DNA from: JADFGZ01 sp965222345
GTDB lineage: Bacteria > Acidobacteriota > Terriglobia > 2-12-FULL-54-10
Length of the DNA stretch: 64,000 nucleotides
Direction: 5' to 3'
NCBI GenBank assembly: GCA_965222345.1
Contig: CBDCTS010000004.1
Coordinates: forward strand, 836,419 to 900,418
In this document: one piece after another, positions 26,251 to 34,454 of the stretch
How the letters are laid out: every line of letters begins with the position of its first letter
How positions within the stretch are numbered: the stretch's first letter is position 1
Position numbers and translations under genes: made by a program
Notes under the pieces: model-generated
The model's database searches: none
The model's input: the letters and a program-made list of their open reading frames with translations, nothing else
What the model was told of the DNA's origin: nothing

Positions 26251-26601
26251 ATGGCAAACTGTAATTTATGGAGGAATTTTCTGCTGTCCGGACTGCTGGG
26301 TGCTTTCCTGCTGGCAGGGACGTCATTCGTTCGCGCCGATGATAACAAGACGCTGGTTGGAGTGGTCAGCACTACGCATTGCGGTTTGAAACATAGCACC
26401 GCCGATGCCAGCGGGGCCGCGTGCGTCAATTCCTGCGTCAACTCCGGACGCGGCGCCTACGCTCTCGTGGTGGACGGCGAGATTTATACGTTGGAGGGCG
26501 GCGCGGCCGAACTAAAAGAGCTGGCCGGGCTGGAGGCGAAGGTAACTGGACACGTCGATGGCATGACCGTGCACGTGGCCTCCGTTGCTGCAGGCAGTTA
26601 A
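26251..26601 (+). CDS. Small secreted protein with conserved Cys-His, function unknown
   Basis: 116 residues with a signal peptide (NFLLSGLLGAFLLAGTSFVRA). The mature protein has THCGLKH, then ASGAACVNSCVNSGRGAYALVVDGEIYTL and AELKELAGLEAKVTGHVDG. The last part resembles the small OB-like beta domain of Acidobacterial secreted proteins in which a cysteine-rich segment (C, C, C within 25 residues) precedes a GxxxxxVxGxV strand pair. The Cys/His cluster suggests disulfide or metal binding; this is inference. Strong ribosome binding site at 26239-26244. Confidence 0.7.
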   Translation: MANCNLWRNFLLSGLLGAFLLAGTSFVRADDNKTLVGVVSTTHCGLKHSTADASGAACVNSCVNSGRGAYALVVDGEIYTLEGGAAELKELAGLEAKVTGHVDGMTVHVASVAAGS

Positions 26602-26807
26602 GAGCAGACACCGGAAGCTCTACCAAAGGAAGTTTGTTGATTGGGCGGCTTTACCTCCCTGCGAGGATGCAGAGGTGTAATACCGCCCTTTCTTTTTGCT
26701 GAGGTTCAATCCTCCCGCAACAACCCCGCCGCCCGGCCATCTTCCGGGACCGCAACGATCATATCAAAGCAGTAGAGTTGAAGTTCCGGAACGGAAGCTG
26801 CTCCCAC

Positions 26808-27797
26808 ATGCCTGCACGCATTCCAACACGCCTGCCAAACATCGTCGAATGCGTCCCCAACTTCAGCGAGGGTCGAGACCGCCGGAAGGTTGACGAGATC
26901 GCTGCAGCAATCAGCAGCGTAGAGGGCGTCTATGTGCTGGACCTTCACATGGACGCCGACCATCACCGTTCCGTCATCACCTTTATAGGAAGCCGGGGGA
27001 ACGTCGGGGAAGCGGCCATCCGTGCCGTGGGCCGCGCAGCCGACCTGATCGACATGAACCGGCATCACGGCCAGCACCCGCGGATCGGCGCCGCCGATGT
27101 GGTGCCGTTCATTCCTGTCGAGGGGGTTACGCTGCAAGACTGCGCGACCTTGGCGCATGACACCGGAAAGGAAATTTCCCGCCGCTTCCGGATTCCCGTT
27201 TACTTCTATGAGGGCGCAGCCGCCCGCCCGGAGCGCGCCCGGTTGGAGAATCTGCGGCGAGGCGGATTTGAAAGGTTGAAGGAACTGGGCATGGACGATC
27301 CTTCCAGCTGCCCCGATGTTGGGGACCCTCGGCCCCATCCTACCGCGGGGGCGACTGTGGTGGGGGCACGGAAGTTTCTGGCTGCTTTCAACGTCAATCT
27401 CAACTCGGCTGACCGGCAGATTGCCCGGCAGATTGCCAAGGCCATCCGCACTATCAGCCGCTCCCCTGGAGGCGGATTGACGGGCGTGAAGGCGATGGGC
27501 GTTCTCCTGAAATCACGGGCCGGGAACGGGCCGGCCGGACAGACACAGGTGTCACAGGTTTCCATGAACTTGACGGACCTGGAACAGACTTCGCTGGAGC
27601 AAGCTTTCCATGCAGTACAACGGGAAGCCTCGCGTCTGGGAGTTGCCGTCAGCAACAGCGAAGTTGTGGGATTGATCCCCCAAAAGGCGCTTGCCGGGAC
27701 GAGCCTGGAGTCCTTCCGGGAATCGCTCCAGATAGAAGATTTTCATCCTCAGAAGATTCTGGAAAACAGGATGGCAGCGGTTTTGCCCCGGGGCTGA
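26808..27797 (+). CDS. ftcD: Glutamate formimidoyltransferase
   Basis: 329-residue single-domain form of the formiminotransferase, which moves the formimino group of formiminoglutamate (from histidine breakdown) to tetrahydrofolate. Diagnostic segments are IVECVPNFSEGRD at the N-terminus, LDLHMDADHHRSVITFIG, DMNRHHGQHPRIGAADVVPFIP (with the catalytic and folate-binding His residues) and HPTAGATVVGARKFLAAFNVNL. The cyclodeaminase domain found in animal and some bacterial fusions is absent. The ATG at 26808 begins just before the conserved core; the TTG at 26778 is possible. No other histidine-degradation gene is nearby. Confidence 0.93.
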   Translation: MPARIPTRLPNIVECVPNFSEGRDRRKVDEIAAAISSVEGVYVLDLHMDADHHRSVITFIGSRGNVGEAAIRAVGRAADLIDMNRHHGQHPRIGAADVVPFIPVEGVTLQDCATLAHDTGKEISRRFRIPVYFYEGAAARPERARLENLRRGGFERLKELGMDDPSSCPDVGDPRPHPTAGATVVGARKFLAAFNVNLNSADRQIARQIAKAIRTISRSPGGGLTGVKAMGVLLKSRAGNGPAGQTQVSQVSMNLTDLEQTSLEQAFHAVQREASRLGVAVSNSEVVGLIPQKALAGTSLESFRESLQIEDFHPQKILENRMAAVLPRG

Positions 27798-27930
27798 CAA
27801 ACCGCCAGGGCATGGCTGATATAAATCCAATCCGAGCTGCGACCCAAAATTTGCGAGCTACAGGTCGGGTGCCGCAGCTTGTGACGGCAGGCCTGCAGGA
27901 AGCGGTCTTATGGGATTTTTCAGTAGTTTG

Positions 27931-29049
27931 CTAGGCGGGCTGGAAGTCGCGCGAGTCCCGGAAGGGAAGGCTCGGATCAGAGAAGTCCGGGCGGTAATAG
28001 TCGGAGGCTTCGGACTCGAGCGGCTGTATCCATCCATTCTCAAATCCAAGCCGGTCCACGATCTCCAGCACCTGCTCCCACTCCCGGGGACGGATCTTGC
28101 GGCTCAGCAAGGGAAATAGTTCCTCGCCGCTCAGCCGGCTGGCCTTGCCAACCTTGTGCGTGGGATAGTACTGCGCCATCAGGCTCAACGTCACGCGAGG
28201 GGAGAGGTGGTCGTGGATCCACTCCAGGCTCTCGCGGATTCCGGCCAGCTCGTTGGGAAGCACCAGCAGACGTATCACCAATCCCCGGCGCAGGAGCCCT
28301 TGCTCGTCCATCACCACCCGGTCTCCCACTTGGCGGTACATCTCCCGGATGGCGGTACGGGCGCTCTCGACGTAATGAGGGATTTGGGAGTACTCGCGGG
28401 CCACGCTGCTCGAGCTGTACTTTAGGTCGGGCAGGTAGATGTCGAAGATTCCCTCCAGTTGCCGCAGTGCTTCCACGCTATCGTAGGCGTTGGTGTTGTA
28501 GATCAGCGGAAGACGGAGGCCGTCGGCGACCGCGAGGTTCAACGCCTTCACGATTTGAGCCGAAAAATGAGTCGGGGAGACGAAACCGATGTTGTGGCAG
28601 CCTTGCTCCTGGAGTTCCAGCATCATGGCTGCCAGCCGCTCGAAGCTGGTTTCTCCCGCCTGCCGGAAGTTCTGGCTGATCTGCCAATTTTGACAGTAAA
28701 CGCACCGCAGGTTGCAGTGGCCCAGAAAGATGTTCCCAGCGCCCTTGGCCCGCCCTGCCTCCAGATGAGTTCCGCTCAACGCAGGCTCTTCCCCAAAGTG
28801 CGGTCCGTAGGAAGAAACGATCGGCAGATAACCGGCCACGCATACCTTGGTTTCATTCCGGACCCGGTTCACTTGGCAATCCCACGGACACAGCGTGCAA
28901 GAGGCCAGCATTTGCTCCAGCCGGTCAGCCCGCCGGGCCAACTCGCCGCTTTCTGCCAGTGGCAGATAGCTTGGGGAAAGACCGCTTGAGGGAGGAAAGC
29001 TCGGGACGATAGCCGGAGGAAAGCAATTGGTATCGATCGGGTCAGCCAT
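27931..29049 (-). CDS. PflA-like radical SAM protein
   Basis: 372-residue radical SAM protein of the pyruvate formate-lyase activating enzyme-like group (COG1313). The cluster motif is GHCNLRCVYCQNW, C-x3-C-x2-C. An N-terminal cysteine set (ASCTLCPWDCQVNR, then KVCVAGYLP) is characteristic of this subgroup and may hold an extra cluster. Other landmarks are GFVSPTHFSAQIVKAL, YNTNAYDSVEALR, FDIYLPDLKYSS and RLLVLPNELAG. The start is set at the ATG at 29047-29049, where similarity begins; the frame stays open to 29319 through repeat-like sequence. No glycyl radical enzyme is nearby. Members of this subgroup have no proven substrate. Confidence 0.87.
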   Translation of the reverse strand: MADPIDTNCFPPAIVPSFPPSSGLSPSYLPLAESGELARRADRLEQMLASCTLCPWDCQVNRVRNETKVCVAGYLPIVSSYGPHFGEEPALSGTHLEAGRAKGAGNIFLGHCNLRCVYCQNWQISQNFRQAGETSFERLAAMMLELQEQGCHNIGFVSPTHFSAQIVKALNLAVADGLRLPLIYNTNAYDSVEALRQLEGIFDIYLPDLKYSSSSVAREYSQIPHYVESARTAIREMYRQVGDRVVMDEQGLLRRGLVIRLLVLPNELAGIRESLEWIHDHLSPRVTLSLMAQYYPTHKVGKASRLSGEELFPLLSRKIRPREWEQVLEIVDRLGFENGWIQPLESEASDYYRPDFSDPSLPFRDSRDFQPA

Positions 29050-29252
29050 CGCCTGTATTGTATCATGAGCTTTCCTCCTCCCCTGCGACAAGGTCCCGGT
29101 TGTCACGGCCAAAGCCCTGTTTGAGTTCGGTGCCTGGCGACACCCAACGATTATGAAACCAAGCGCTTTTTCCTGGCTCTGGGCAGCGTGACCGGCCCCA
29201 AGCCATTCTCCGGCGTATTGCCGGATTAACCCTTTCCGGTCCTCCACAGCAG

Positions 29253-29348
29253 GTTGTTGAAAAACGCCGTTTGTCCGCTCCCTCGCAGCCTGCCCTGAGC
29301 GAAGCCGGAGGATTAGCAAGCGAACCCATACACCAGATTTTCAACAAC
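29253..29348. repeat. Small interspersed element with 11-bp inverted ends
   Basis: GTTGTTGAAAA at 29253-29263 and its exact inverse complement TTTTCAACAAC at 29338-29348 enclose 74 bases. The inside contains a GCCTGCCCTGAGCGAAGCCG stretch that I recognise as a type of sequence often found in scattered intergenic copies in environmental genomes. The size and ends suggest a miniature inverted-repeat or REP-like unit. The region 29050-29508 otherwise holds no gene. Confidence 0.45.
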
Positions 29349-29508
29349 TTTCCAGACGGTTCGATGCTGACGAAATTGCAGGGGACTTGCGGCGTGGAAA
29401 TGATGTAGAATAAGCCTGAACTGCAATTTAATTGGAAAATTTGTTCTGCAAGCCAGGGTGTGAACCTGTGGGGAATGTTGATATGCCCAGGTCCTGAGGA
29501 GGTTCCAA

Positions 29509-30123
29509 GTGAAGAGCATGGCCGGTGGATTGTTTTTATGGAGCATGATGGTGCTGGTTTTGGCGTCGCAGACTTTTGCTCAGGAGCAACAGGGTGGGCA
29601 GGCTGACGACGCTCCGGTTGATCCCATGACAACGACGCGGGTGACGCTGGGCAGCAGTTCGGCGACGCCCGGCACGATGCTCGTAGTTCCCATTTACTTT
29701 ACGCCTGCGCAAGACGTGGCCGTCGGACGGTTGAAGGTGGGTGTAAATTTCGTCAGTGCCAACCTCAAGTTTTCCAAGCTCGAACGCGGAATCGCCGCCG
29801 AACTGGGAAACGTAGACGTGAGCACCGACTTGCAAGTGGGCGAGAATGACGATGGAGTGGAGACTTCGACGCTGACGATTACGGCCTCATTTCCCTCCGA
29901 GGAACCGCCCGAGAAAGGGATTCCGGCAGGGTTGCTGGCATATTTGACCATGCGGGTTGAGGAAGAGGGCCGGCAGGCCAGCATCACCTTGCGTGCCAGC
30001 GCGGAAGGCTCGGAATTAGGGACGAACAAGCCCCTGGAAGACCTCCGGGCCTTTGACGCCACTGTGGATGTACTGGCTCCCGGCACAGAACCCATAGTGG
30101 CTTGCTTTTTTTTCACCCATTGA
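29509..30123 (+). CDS. Secreted cohesin-domain-like protein, first gene of the RND operon
   Basis: 204 residues from a GTG at 29509 with GAGGAGG at 29496-29502. A signal peptide (LFLWSMMVLVLASQTFA) precedes a beta-sandwich of cohesin/dockerin-like type: VTLGSSSATPGTMLVVPIYFTPAQ, VGRLKVGVNFVSANLKFSKLERG, AGLLAYLTMRVEEEG, ITLRAS. Cohesin-like modules in non-cellulosomal bacteria act as protein-binding surface modules. The C-terminus ends soon after a run of eight T (30106-30113) as VACFFFTH, which may mark a frameshift shortening a longer tail. It lies 48 bp before the TolC-like gene in a rightward operon. Confidence 0.7.
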   Translation: MKSMAGGLFLWSMMVLVLASQTFAQEQQGGQADDAPVDPMTTTRVTLGSSSATPGTMLVVPIYFTPAQDVAVGRLKVGVNFVSANLKFSKLERGIAAELGNVDVSTDLQVGENDDGVETSTLTITASFPSEEPPEKGIPAGLLAYLTMRVEEEGRQASITLRASAEGSELGTNKPLEDLRAFDATVDVLAPGTEPIVACFFFTH

Positions 30124-30171
30124 AGACGGAAGGGTAATGTCTCGCGGCTTCCGGATATCTCATAATCCTGC

Positions 30172-30936
30172 ATGAGCAAGATAAAAATTCCGGCGACGGT
30201 TCCCGCCGCGGTCTCGCTTCTGGCCTTGGTTGCGGTAAGTTCGGCTCTGTATTTGCGTGCTGCAAATGGCCCGATTGAGCTGACGCTGCCTCAGTTTCTC
30301 GCGCAGATTCGCGACCAAAACCCGCCCCAACAACAGGACGGTTCCGGGAAGCGTGCCGAGGAAGTGTTCTTCCAGTTGGCGGCTTCGCAAGGCAGAGAAG
30401 CAGCGGCGCGGCAGAGTCTGGACCGGCTGTCGGGGTGGCACGAGGCGGCTCAGGTTCGGCTGGAGGCGCAGAGCATTCCTCCGCTGGAGGTGGATATACT
30501 GCGTTTCTCCGAGGCCAGGGCTGCCGCCCAAGCGGCACAACATCAGGCAGAACGCCTCACAGCAATGGGCCAGGCCAACCTCTTGCTCGGCAGAGTTCCG
30601 GATGACCCTCTGATGGCGCTGGCGCAAGCCTTTCCTCTGGCGGCATCGGACAACACGGAATCACAGTCCGGCATCCCACCCGTTAGTGGAGAGCAACCGG
30701 AACCTCTGCTGACTCGGGAGGAATGGACACAATGGGCCGACCGCAAGGCTCAATTCGAGAAACAACTGCTGCCGCAGGGACGCGATTTGCTGGCCAAGAT
30801 GTATCAGAGCTATCTGCTGGATGGCACTCCGCTGAGCGCCCTTCTCCGACAGGAGCAGGAAGTGTACCAGACGGAGTTACAATACAGGCTGCTGTTGGTG
30901 GAGGCCGAGAGGAGGCTCGCGTCCGCCGGAAGTTGA
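30172..30936 (+). CDS. Short TolC-like outer-membrane efflux component
   Basis: 254 residues. An N-terminal hydrophobic segment (AAVSLLALVAVSSALYL) precedes a mostly helical, Gln/Ala/Glu-rich body. The stretch VDILRFSEARAAAQAAQHQAERLTAMGQANLLLGRVPDDPL matches the helical repeat end of TolC/OEP proteins, where the sequence usually reads AxxALNxLLGxxPDxPL. A second long helix pair follows (EQEVYQTELQYRLLLVEAERRLA). Full TolC proteins have about 420-480 residues and two such repeats; this protein has roughly half, so it may trimerise differently or be a reduced relic. Position upstream of the adaptor and pump genes supports an efflux role. Confidence 0.6.
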   Translation: MSKIKIPATVPAAVSLLALVAVSSALYLRAANGPIELTLPQFLAQIRDQNPPQQQDGSGKRAEEVFFQLAASQGREAAARQSLDRLSGWHEAAQVRLEAQSIPPLEVDILRFSEARAAAQAAQHQAERLTAMGQANLLLGRVPDDPLMALAQAFPLAASDNTESQSGIPPVSGEQPEPLLTREEWTQWADRKAQFEKQLLPQGRDLLAKMYQSYLLDGTPLSALLRQEQEVYQTELQYRLLLVEAERRLASAGS

Positions 30937-31033
30937 CCTTGCGCTTCGGCAACCTCCCCGGACCCGGCTTCAACAGAATAGAAATCCTACGGAGTGTTTG
31001 GCAGGAAATATGTTCTAAGGACGGGACTGCATC

Positions 31034-31615
31034 ATGAAGCAACAATTGAAAGCCGCACCGTACAGGACTCTCGTTTTGTGCCTGTCGCTATGCATGCTAT
31101 TCGGGGTTTCTCTCAACGCCCATGAAACCGGTTTTCCGGAGGCGACCCTAAAGAAAGTCTTTCCGGAGGCCACCGGCTTCACCCTGCGCAAGAAGACCTT
31201 GACGCCGGCGCAATTGAAACGGGCCGAACAGCTTTCCGGCAGCAAGGTGCAGCGGAATGATAATCCTTTGTCGATCTATGTGGCGCTCGGCAAGGCTGGT
31301 GATGGTTCCGGCGTGTTGGGTACGGTCCTGTTGCTCGACACCCGTGGGCCCCAAGGGATGATCGATCTGGCGGTCGGCTATAAACGGGATGGCAGCATCT
31401 ACCGGGTGGTGGTGGCGGAAAACGCCGACGATCCCGGCTTGGGTTCAGCCGGTTTCTTGGATCAGATTCGGGGGAATGGCTTGGAATCCGCTTTGAAGAC
31501 GGGTCAGGATATTCAGTTTTCCGGCAACGCCGAGGCCGCGCAAGCGCTTTTGAACGCCGTGCGCCGGGGGATGTACTTTTTGGAAGCGGCTGGACTGAAC
31601 TCCGGGGGGGAATAG
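31034..31615 (+). CDS. FMN-binding-domain-like exported protein
   Basis: 193 residues. Signal peptide (TLVLCLSLCMLFGVSLNA), then an N-terminal segment ATLKKVFPEATGFTLRKKTLT and QLKRAEQLSG, and a core with GTVLLLDTRGPQGMIDLAVGYKRDGSIYRVVVAENADDPGLGSAGFLDQIRGN. The order KVFPxA, GxxGxIxxxVGYxxDGxIxxVxVxExxETPGLG recalls RnfG/NqrC-type FMN-binding domains found in metal-resistance and respiratory operons. The usual FMN-attachment Ser/Thr-x-Ala-Thr motif is not seen, so covalent flavin is doubtful. In the operon it precedes the two adaptor genes and may deliver electrons or sense redox, which is speculation. Confidence 0.65.
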   Translation: MKQQLKAAPYRTLVLCLSLCMLFGVSLNAHETGFPEATLKKVFPEATGFTLRKKTLTPAQLKRAEQLSGSKVQRNDNPLSIYVALGKAGDGSGVLGTVLLLDTRGPQGMIDLAVGYKRDGSIYRVVVAENADDPGLGSAGFLDQIRGNGLESALKTGQDIQFSGNAEAAQALLNAVRRGMYFLEAAGLNSGGE

Positions 31616-31618
31616 AAG

Positions 31619-32533
31619 ATGCGCGGGACCGAACGGAACGGAATGGCATGGGCATCGGAGGATTCCGTAGGAGTCTGCCTTCAAAAGCGCTGGAAGGCGC
31701 GTTTCCGCGCCGGGACAGCAAAGCTGGCTCTGTTGGCTATCGGGAGCTTCTGGTTTTCCTGTGCCGCCGCGCAGGCGCAGTCGGCAACTGTTTTGGGAGA
31801 GGTGGCGCCCCTTTCCGACACCGTGGCGGAGGTGCAGTGTCCGGCTGCCGGGCGATTCATCTCGCCCCGGGAGAAACCCTTATCGGTGGGGGACAAGGTG
31901 CAGGCAGGAGACCCTCTGGCCATCATCGAGCACCATTACGTATTGCACGACGCATCCCACCTTTCCAATACCCGCTGGAATTTACTGATCGCCATGCTGG
32001 ATGCCCGCCAAGTGGCGCTGGAAACCAGGATTGAACGGGAAAAAGCGGAGCGCCTTCTTGAGTTTGGCAGCGCCTCCGGCAGGCAGGTGCAGGAGTTGCA
32101 GGCTACCGAACTGGTGGCGAAGGCCGAGTATGACAAACGAAGGACTCTACTGGAACAGCAGGATTCGCAGCTTCAGAAGACGGATTTGGTGCGCCGCGGA
32201 ATCTTCTCTCCCATCGAAGGAAACATCAGTTACACGAACTTCACGCAGGACCAGATCGTCAATGAAGGAGTCTTGTTGTTCCGGATCGTCAACATGAAGC
32301 AGGTCGGTGTTTCGGCGCGCTTCACGGAGGCGGATCGAAACCGTCTCAAGCCGGACTCGACCGTCCGAATTCGCTTTGACAGCGTGCCGGACCAGGTTTA
32401 TACCGGCCGCGTGGAAGTGATGCCGCCTGCAATCAACCCGGAGACGCGCACTTGGGACGTGCTGTTTCGCGTAGACAATCCCGGCGAACGGCTCCGCTTT
32501 GGGATGATTGGCCGGGTGGAGTTGTCCCCATGA
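31619..32533 (+). CDS. RND efflux periplasmic adaptor (first)
   Basis: 304-residue membrane fusion protein. An N-terminal hydrophobic segment (AKLALLAIGSFWFSCAAAQA) is followed by the lipoyl-like/barrel-sandwich halves (VQCPAAGRFIS, LSVGDKVQAGDPLAIIEHHYV), a short helical hairpin (about residues 125-180, rich in Glu/Lys/Gln) and the return half (RGIFSPIEGNISYTNFTQDQIVNEGVLLFRIVN), then a beta-barrel (SARFTEADRNRLKPDSTVRIRF). It has the order of HlyD/CusB-type adaptors but a short hairpin. It overlaps nothing; the stop of the previous gene is three bases upstream and the next start 16 bases downstream, a tight operon. Confidence 0.83.
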   Translation: MRGTERNGMAWASEDSVGVCLQKRWKARFRAGTAKLALLAIGSFWFSCAAAQAQSATVLGEVAPLSDTVAEVQCPAAGRFISPREKPLSVGDKVQAGDPLAIIEHHYVLHDASHLSNTRWNLLIAMLDARQVALETRIEREKAERLLEFGSASGRQVQELQATELVAKAEYDKRRTLLEQQDSQLQKTDLVRRGIFSPIEGNISYTNFTQDQIVNEGVLLFRIVNMKQVGVSARFTEADRNRLKPDSTVRIRFDSVPDQVYTGRVEVMPPAINPETRTWDVLFRVDNPGERLRFGMIGRVELSP

Positions 32534-32549
32534 ACCAAGGAAAAAGAAG

Positions 32550-34430
32550 ATGAAAAGCAAATTTGTTTCTTCCCTGTCATCGCTTCCGGCCTCCCTGGGA
32601 ATCGTTCTGAGCGCATTGCTGGCGCTTTCCATGAGTCCCGACAACGGCTGGGCTCACGGAGAAATTGCAGGCAGCGGGCAACAAAATCTGGAACGCATCG
32701 TGCAGGGAAACGGTGGCCGGTATCGGATTGAGCTGATGCATTCTCCGGCTCTGCCCACGGCGGACGAGCCGACCAACATCGAGTTGAAGATAATGCGGCT
32801 TCTGCCGGAGCCCGATCCGCTGCTCGGCTCGGAGGTGCCCGTGGCCCTGACGCCCGAGGTTTCCCTCCTCTATGCTGGCTCCCGGGATGTTCTCGATCCC
32901 CATCTGCCGTTGCATGCGGAAGGGGAGGCGGGAATCTTTGGGACTGAATACCATTTCCCGGACAACGGCTCCCTCTTGCTGCGATTGTTGATCCAAACGG
33001 AGACCGGCGACGAACTGAGCGTTGATTTCAACATTATAGTGGAAAGGAATATGGCCAACTTCTTCCGTTTCTGGGTCAACTTTGCGATCTCGATTCTGAT
33101 CCTGGGGCTGACCGGGATGCAATTATGGAAGGTGCGGGCAAAAGGAGGACGCCTGGGGCAGATGCTGCGGCCGATCTCGGTCGGCGCTTTTTCCTGGGTG
33201 GTGGTGATCCTGGGGATGGACTTCTTTGTGCTGGATCAAGTCTTGGCCTTACGGGAGCCGAAAGTCATCGATGGGGTTGCGGAAACAGTGACGGCCAATG
33301 AGGACGGCTCTTACACGATTCCGGCCGATATTCAGCAAGAGCTGGGGATCGTCCTGGTTGAGGCGGAGCAGAGGTCTCTCAATGAAACCTTCTCCGCTTA
33401 CGGGATCGTTGAGGCCAGCGCCCTGCATGCTGCGGAGGTGGCAGCGCCGCTCTGGGGAAGGATCGAGTTCGCCGAAGAAAGCATTCGGGTGGGCGACCAG
33501 GTCAAGCGAGGCCAGCCTTTGGTGTACATGGTGCTGGAACTTTCCCAGCTCGAACGCTTTCCCATGGTGGCCAAACACAACGATATCCTGGGCGCGCTTC
33601 AGAAGGCGACCGAGCGCAAGGAGGCCGCCGAGCTTGAGTATGAACGCGCCCAAAAACTGCATGCGGCCAATCCCCTGTTCGAGCAGGACCTCGAATGGGC
33701 CGCCGAGTTGCTCGAAGACGCCACCGACGCCTACGAGGAGATCGTCATCCAGGAGAAGAATTACGTGGGCGTGATGAAGTGGCGCGATCCCCGCAAAACG
33801 CCCGTGCTTTCGCCGATCGACGGAACCGTGACCTCCGTTCATTTCACGCCGGGGCAGTTGAACTTATTCGATGAGTACCGCGAGCTCTTCACCATTGTGG
33901 ATACAAGCGTTGTCTGGGTGCGGGGAGAGGTGTATGTTTCCGACGCCGTCAAGCTGCAGATCGGGCAGCGGGCTCAGTTATATCCGCAAAGCAACCCGGA
34001 CCAGCCTTTGCCGGGAACGGTCCGCTATATTGATGACCGGTTGAATCCGGTGAACCGCACGCTTTCCGTCCTTCTGGAAGTTCCCAACTCCCGGCAGCAG
34101 CTTTTCCTGGGAGGTTTCGTGCGGATGGAGTTTGAGCAGCGCCGCCGCCAGGCAATCACGGTGCCCGAGCAGGCCGTGGTGGACGACGGAACGATCCAGC
34201 GGATTTATGTGGCCATGGGCGAAGAGACGTTTTTGCCGCTGGATGTCGAGATGGGAATCCGGCAGGAGGGCTGGTGGCAGGTGGTCTCCGGTTTGCAGGA
34301 AGGCGACCGCGTCATTGGGAAAGGAGCCGCCTTGCTGGGTTCGCTTCGGCAGAGCGAACCGCAGGCGTCTGCAACCGGCCATTCTCCCACGACCCAGACA
34401 AGCAGCTCGCTGCTTCATGCCGAACCGTAA
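32550..34430 (+). CDS. RND efflux adaptor (second) with an N-terminal FixH/YtkA-like membrane domain
   Basis: 626 residues from the ATG at 32550 (AAGGAAAAAGAAG upstream). The first 240 residues are unusual: a signal segment, a beta-sandwich (YRIELMHSPALPTADEPTNIELKI, then LLYAGSRDVLDPHLPLHAEGEAG) of the YtkA/FixH type seen in copper-handling proteins, and two membrane helices (FAISILILGLTGMQLW and AFSWVVVILGMDFFVL). The rest is a classic CusB/HlyD adaptor: APLWGRIEFAEESIRVGDQVKRGQPLVYM, helical hairpin, VLSPIDGTVTSVHFTPGQLN, and beta-barrel GEVYVSDAVKLQIG. It should bridge the inner-membrane pump to the outer channel. 24 bp before the pump gene. Confidence 0.87.
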   Translation: MKSKFVSSLSSLPASLGIVLSALLALSMSPDNGWAHGEIAGSGQQNLERIVQGNGGRYRIELMHSPALPTADEPTNIELKIMRLLPEPDPLLGSEVPVALTPEVSLLYAGSRDVLDPHLPLHAEGEAGIFGTEYHFPDNGSLLLRLLIQTETGDELSVDFNIIVERNMANFFRFWVNFAISILILGLTGMQLWKVRAKGGRLGQMLRPISVGAFSWVVVILGMDFFVLDQVLALREPKVIDGVAETVTANEDGSYTIPADIQQELGIVLVEAEQRSLNETFSAYGIVEASALHAAEVAAPLWGRIEFAEESIRVGDQVKRGQPLVYMVLELSQLERFPMVAKHNDILGALQKATERKEAAELEYERAQKLHAANPLFEQDLEWAAELLEDATDAYEEIVIQEKNYVGVMKWRDPRKTPVLSPIDGTVTSVHFTPGQLNLFDEYRELFTIVDTSVVWVRGEVYVSDAVKLQIGQRAQLYPQSNPDQPLPGTVRYIDDRLNPVNRTLSVLLEVPNSRQQLFLGGFVRMEFEQRRRQAITVPEQAVVDDGTIQRIYVAMGEETFLPLDVEMGIRQEGWWQVVSGLQEGDRVIGKGAALLGSLRQSEPQASATGHSPTTQTSSSLLHAEP

Positions 34431-34454
34431 AGTGACCCTGATTTTCCGCAGGCC

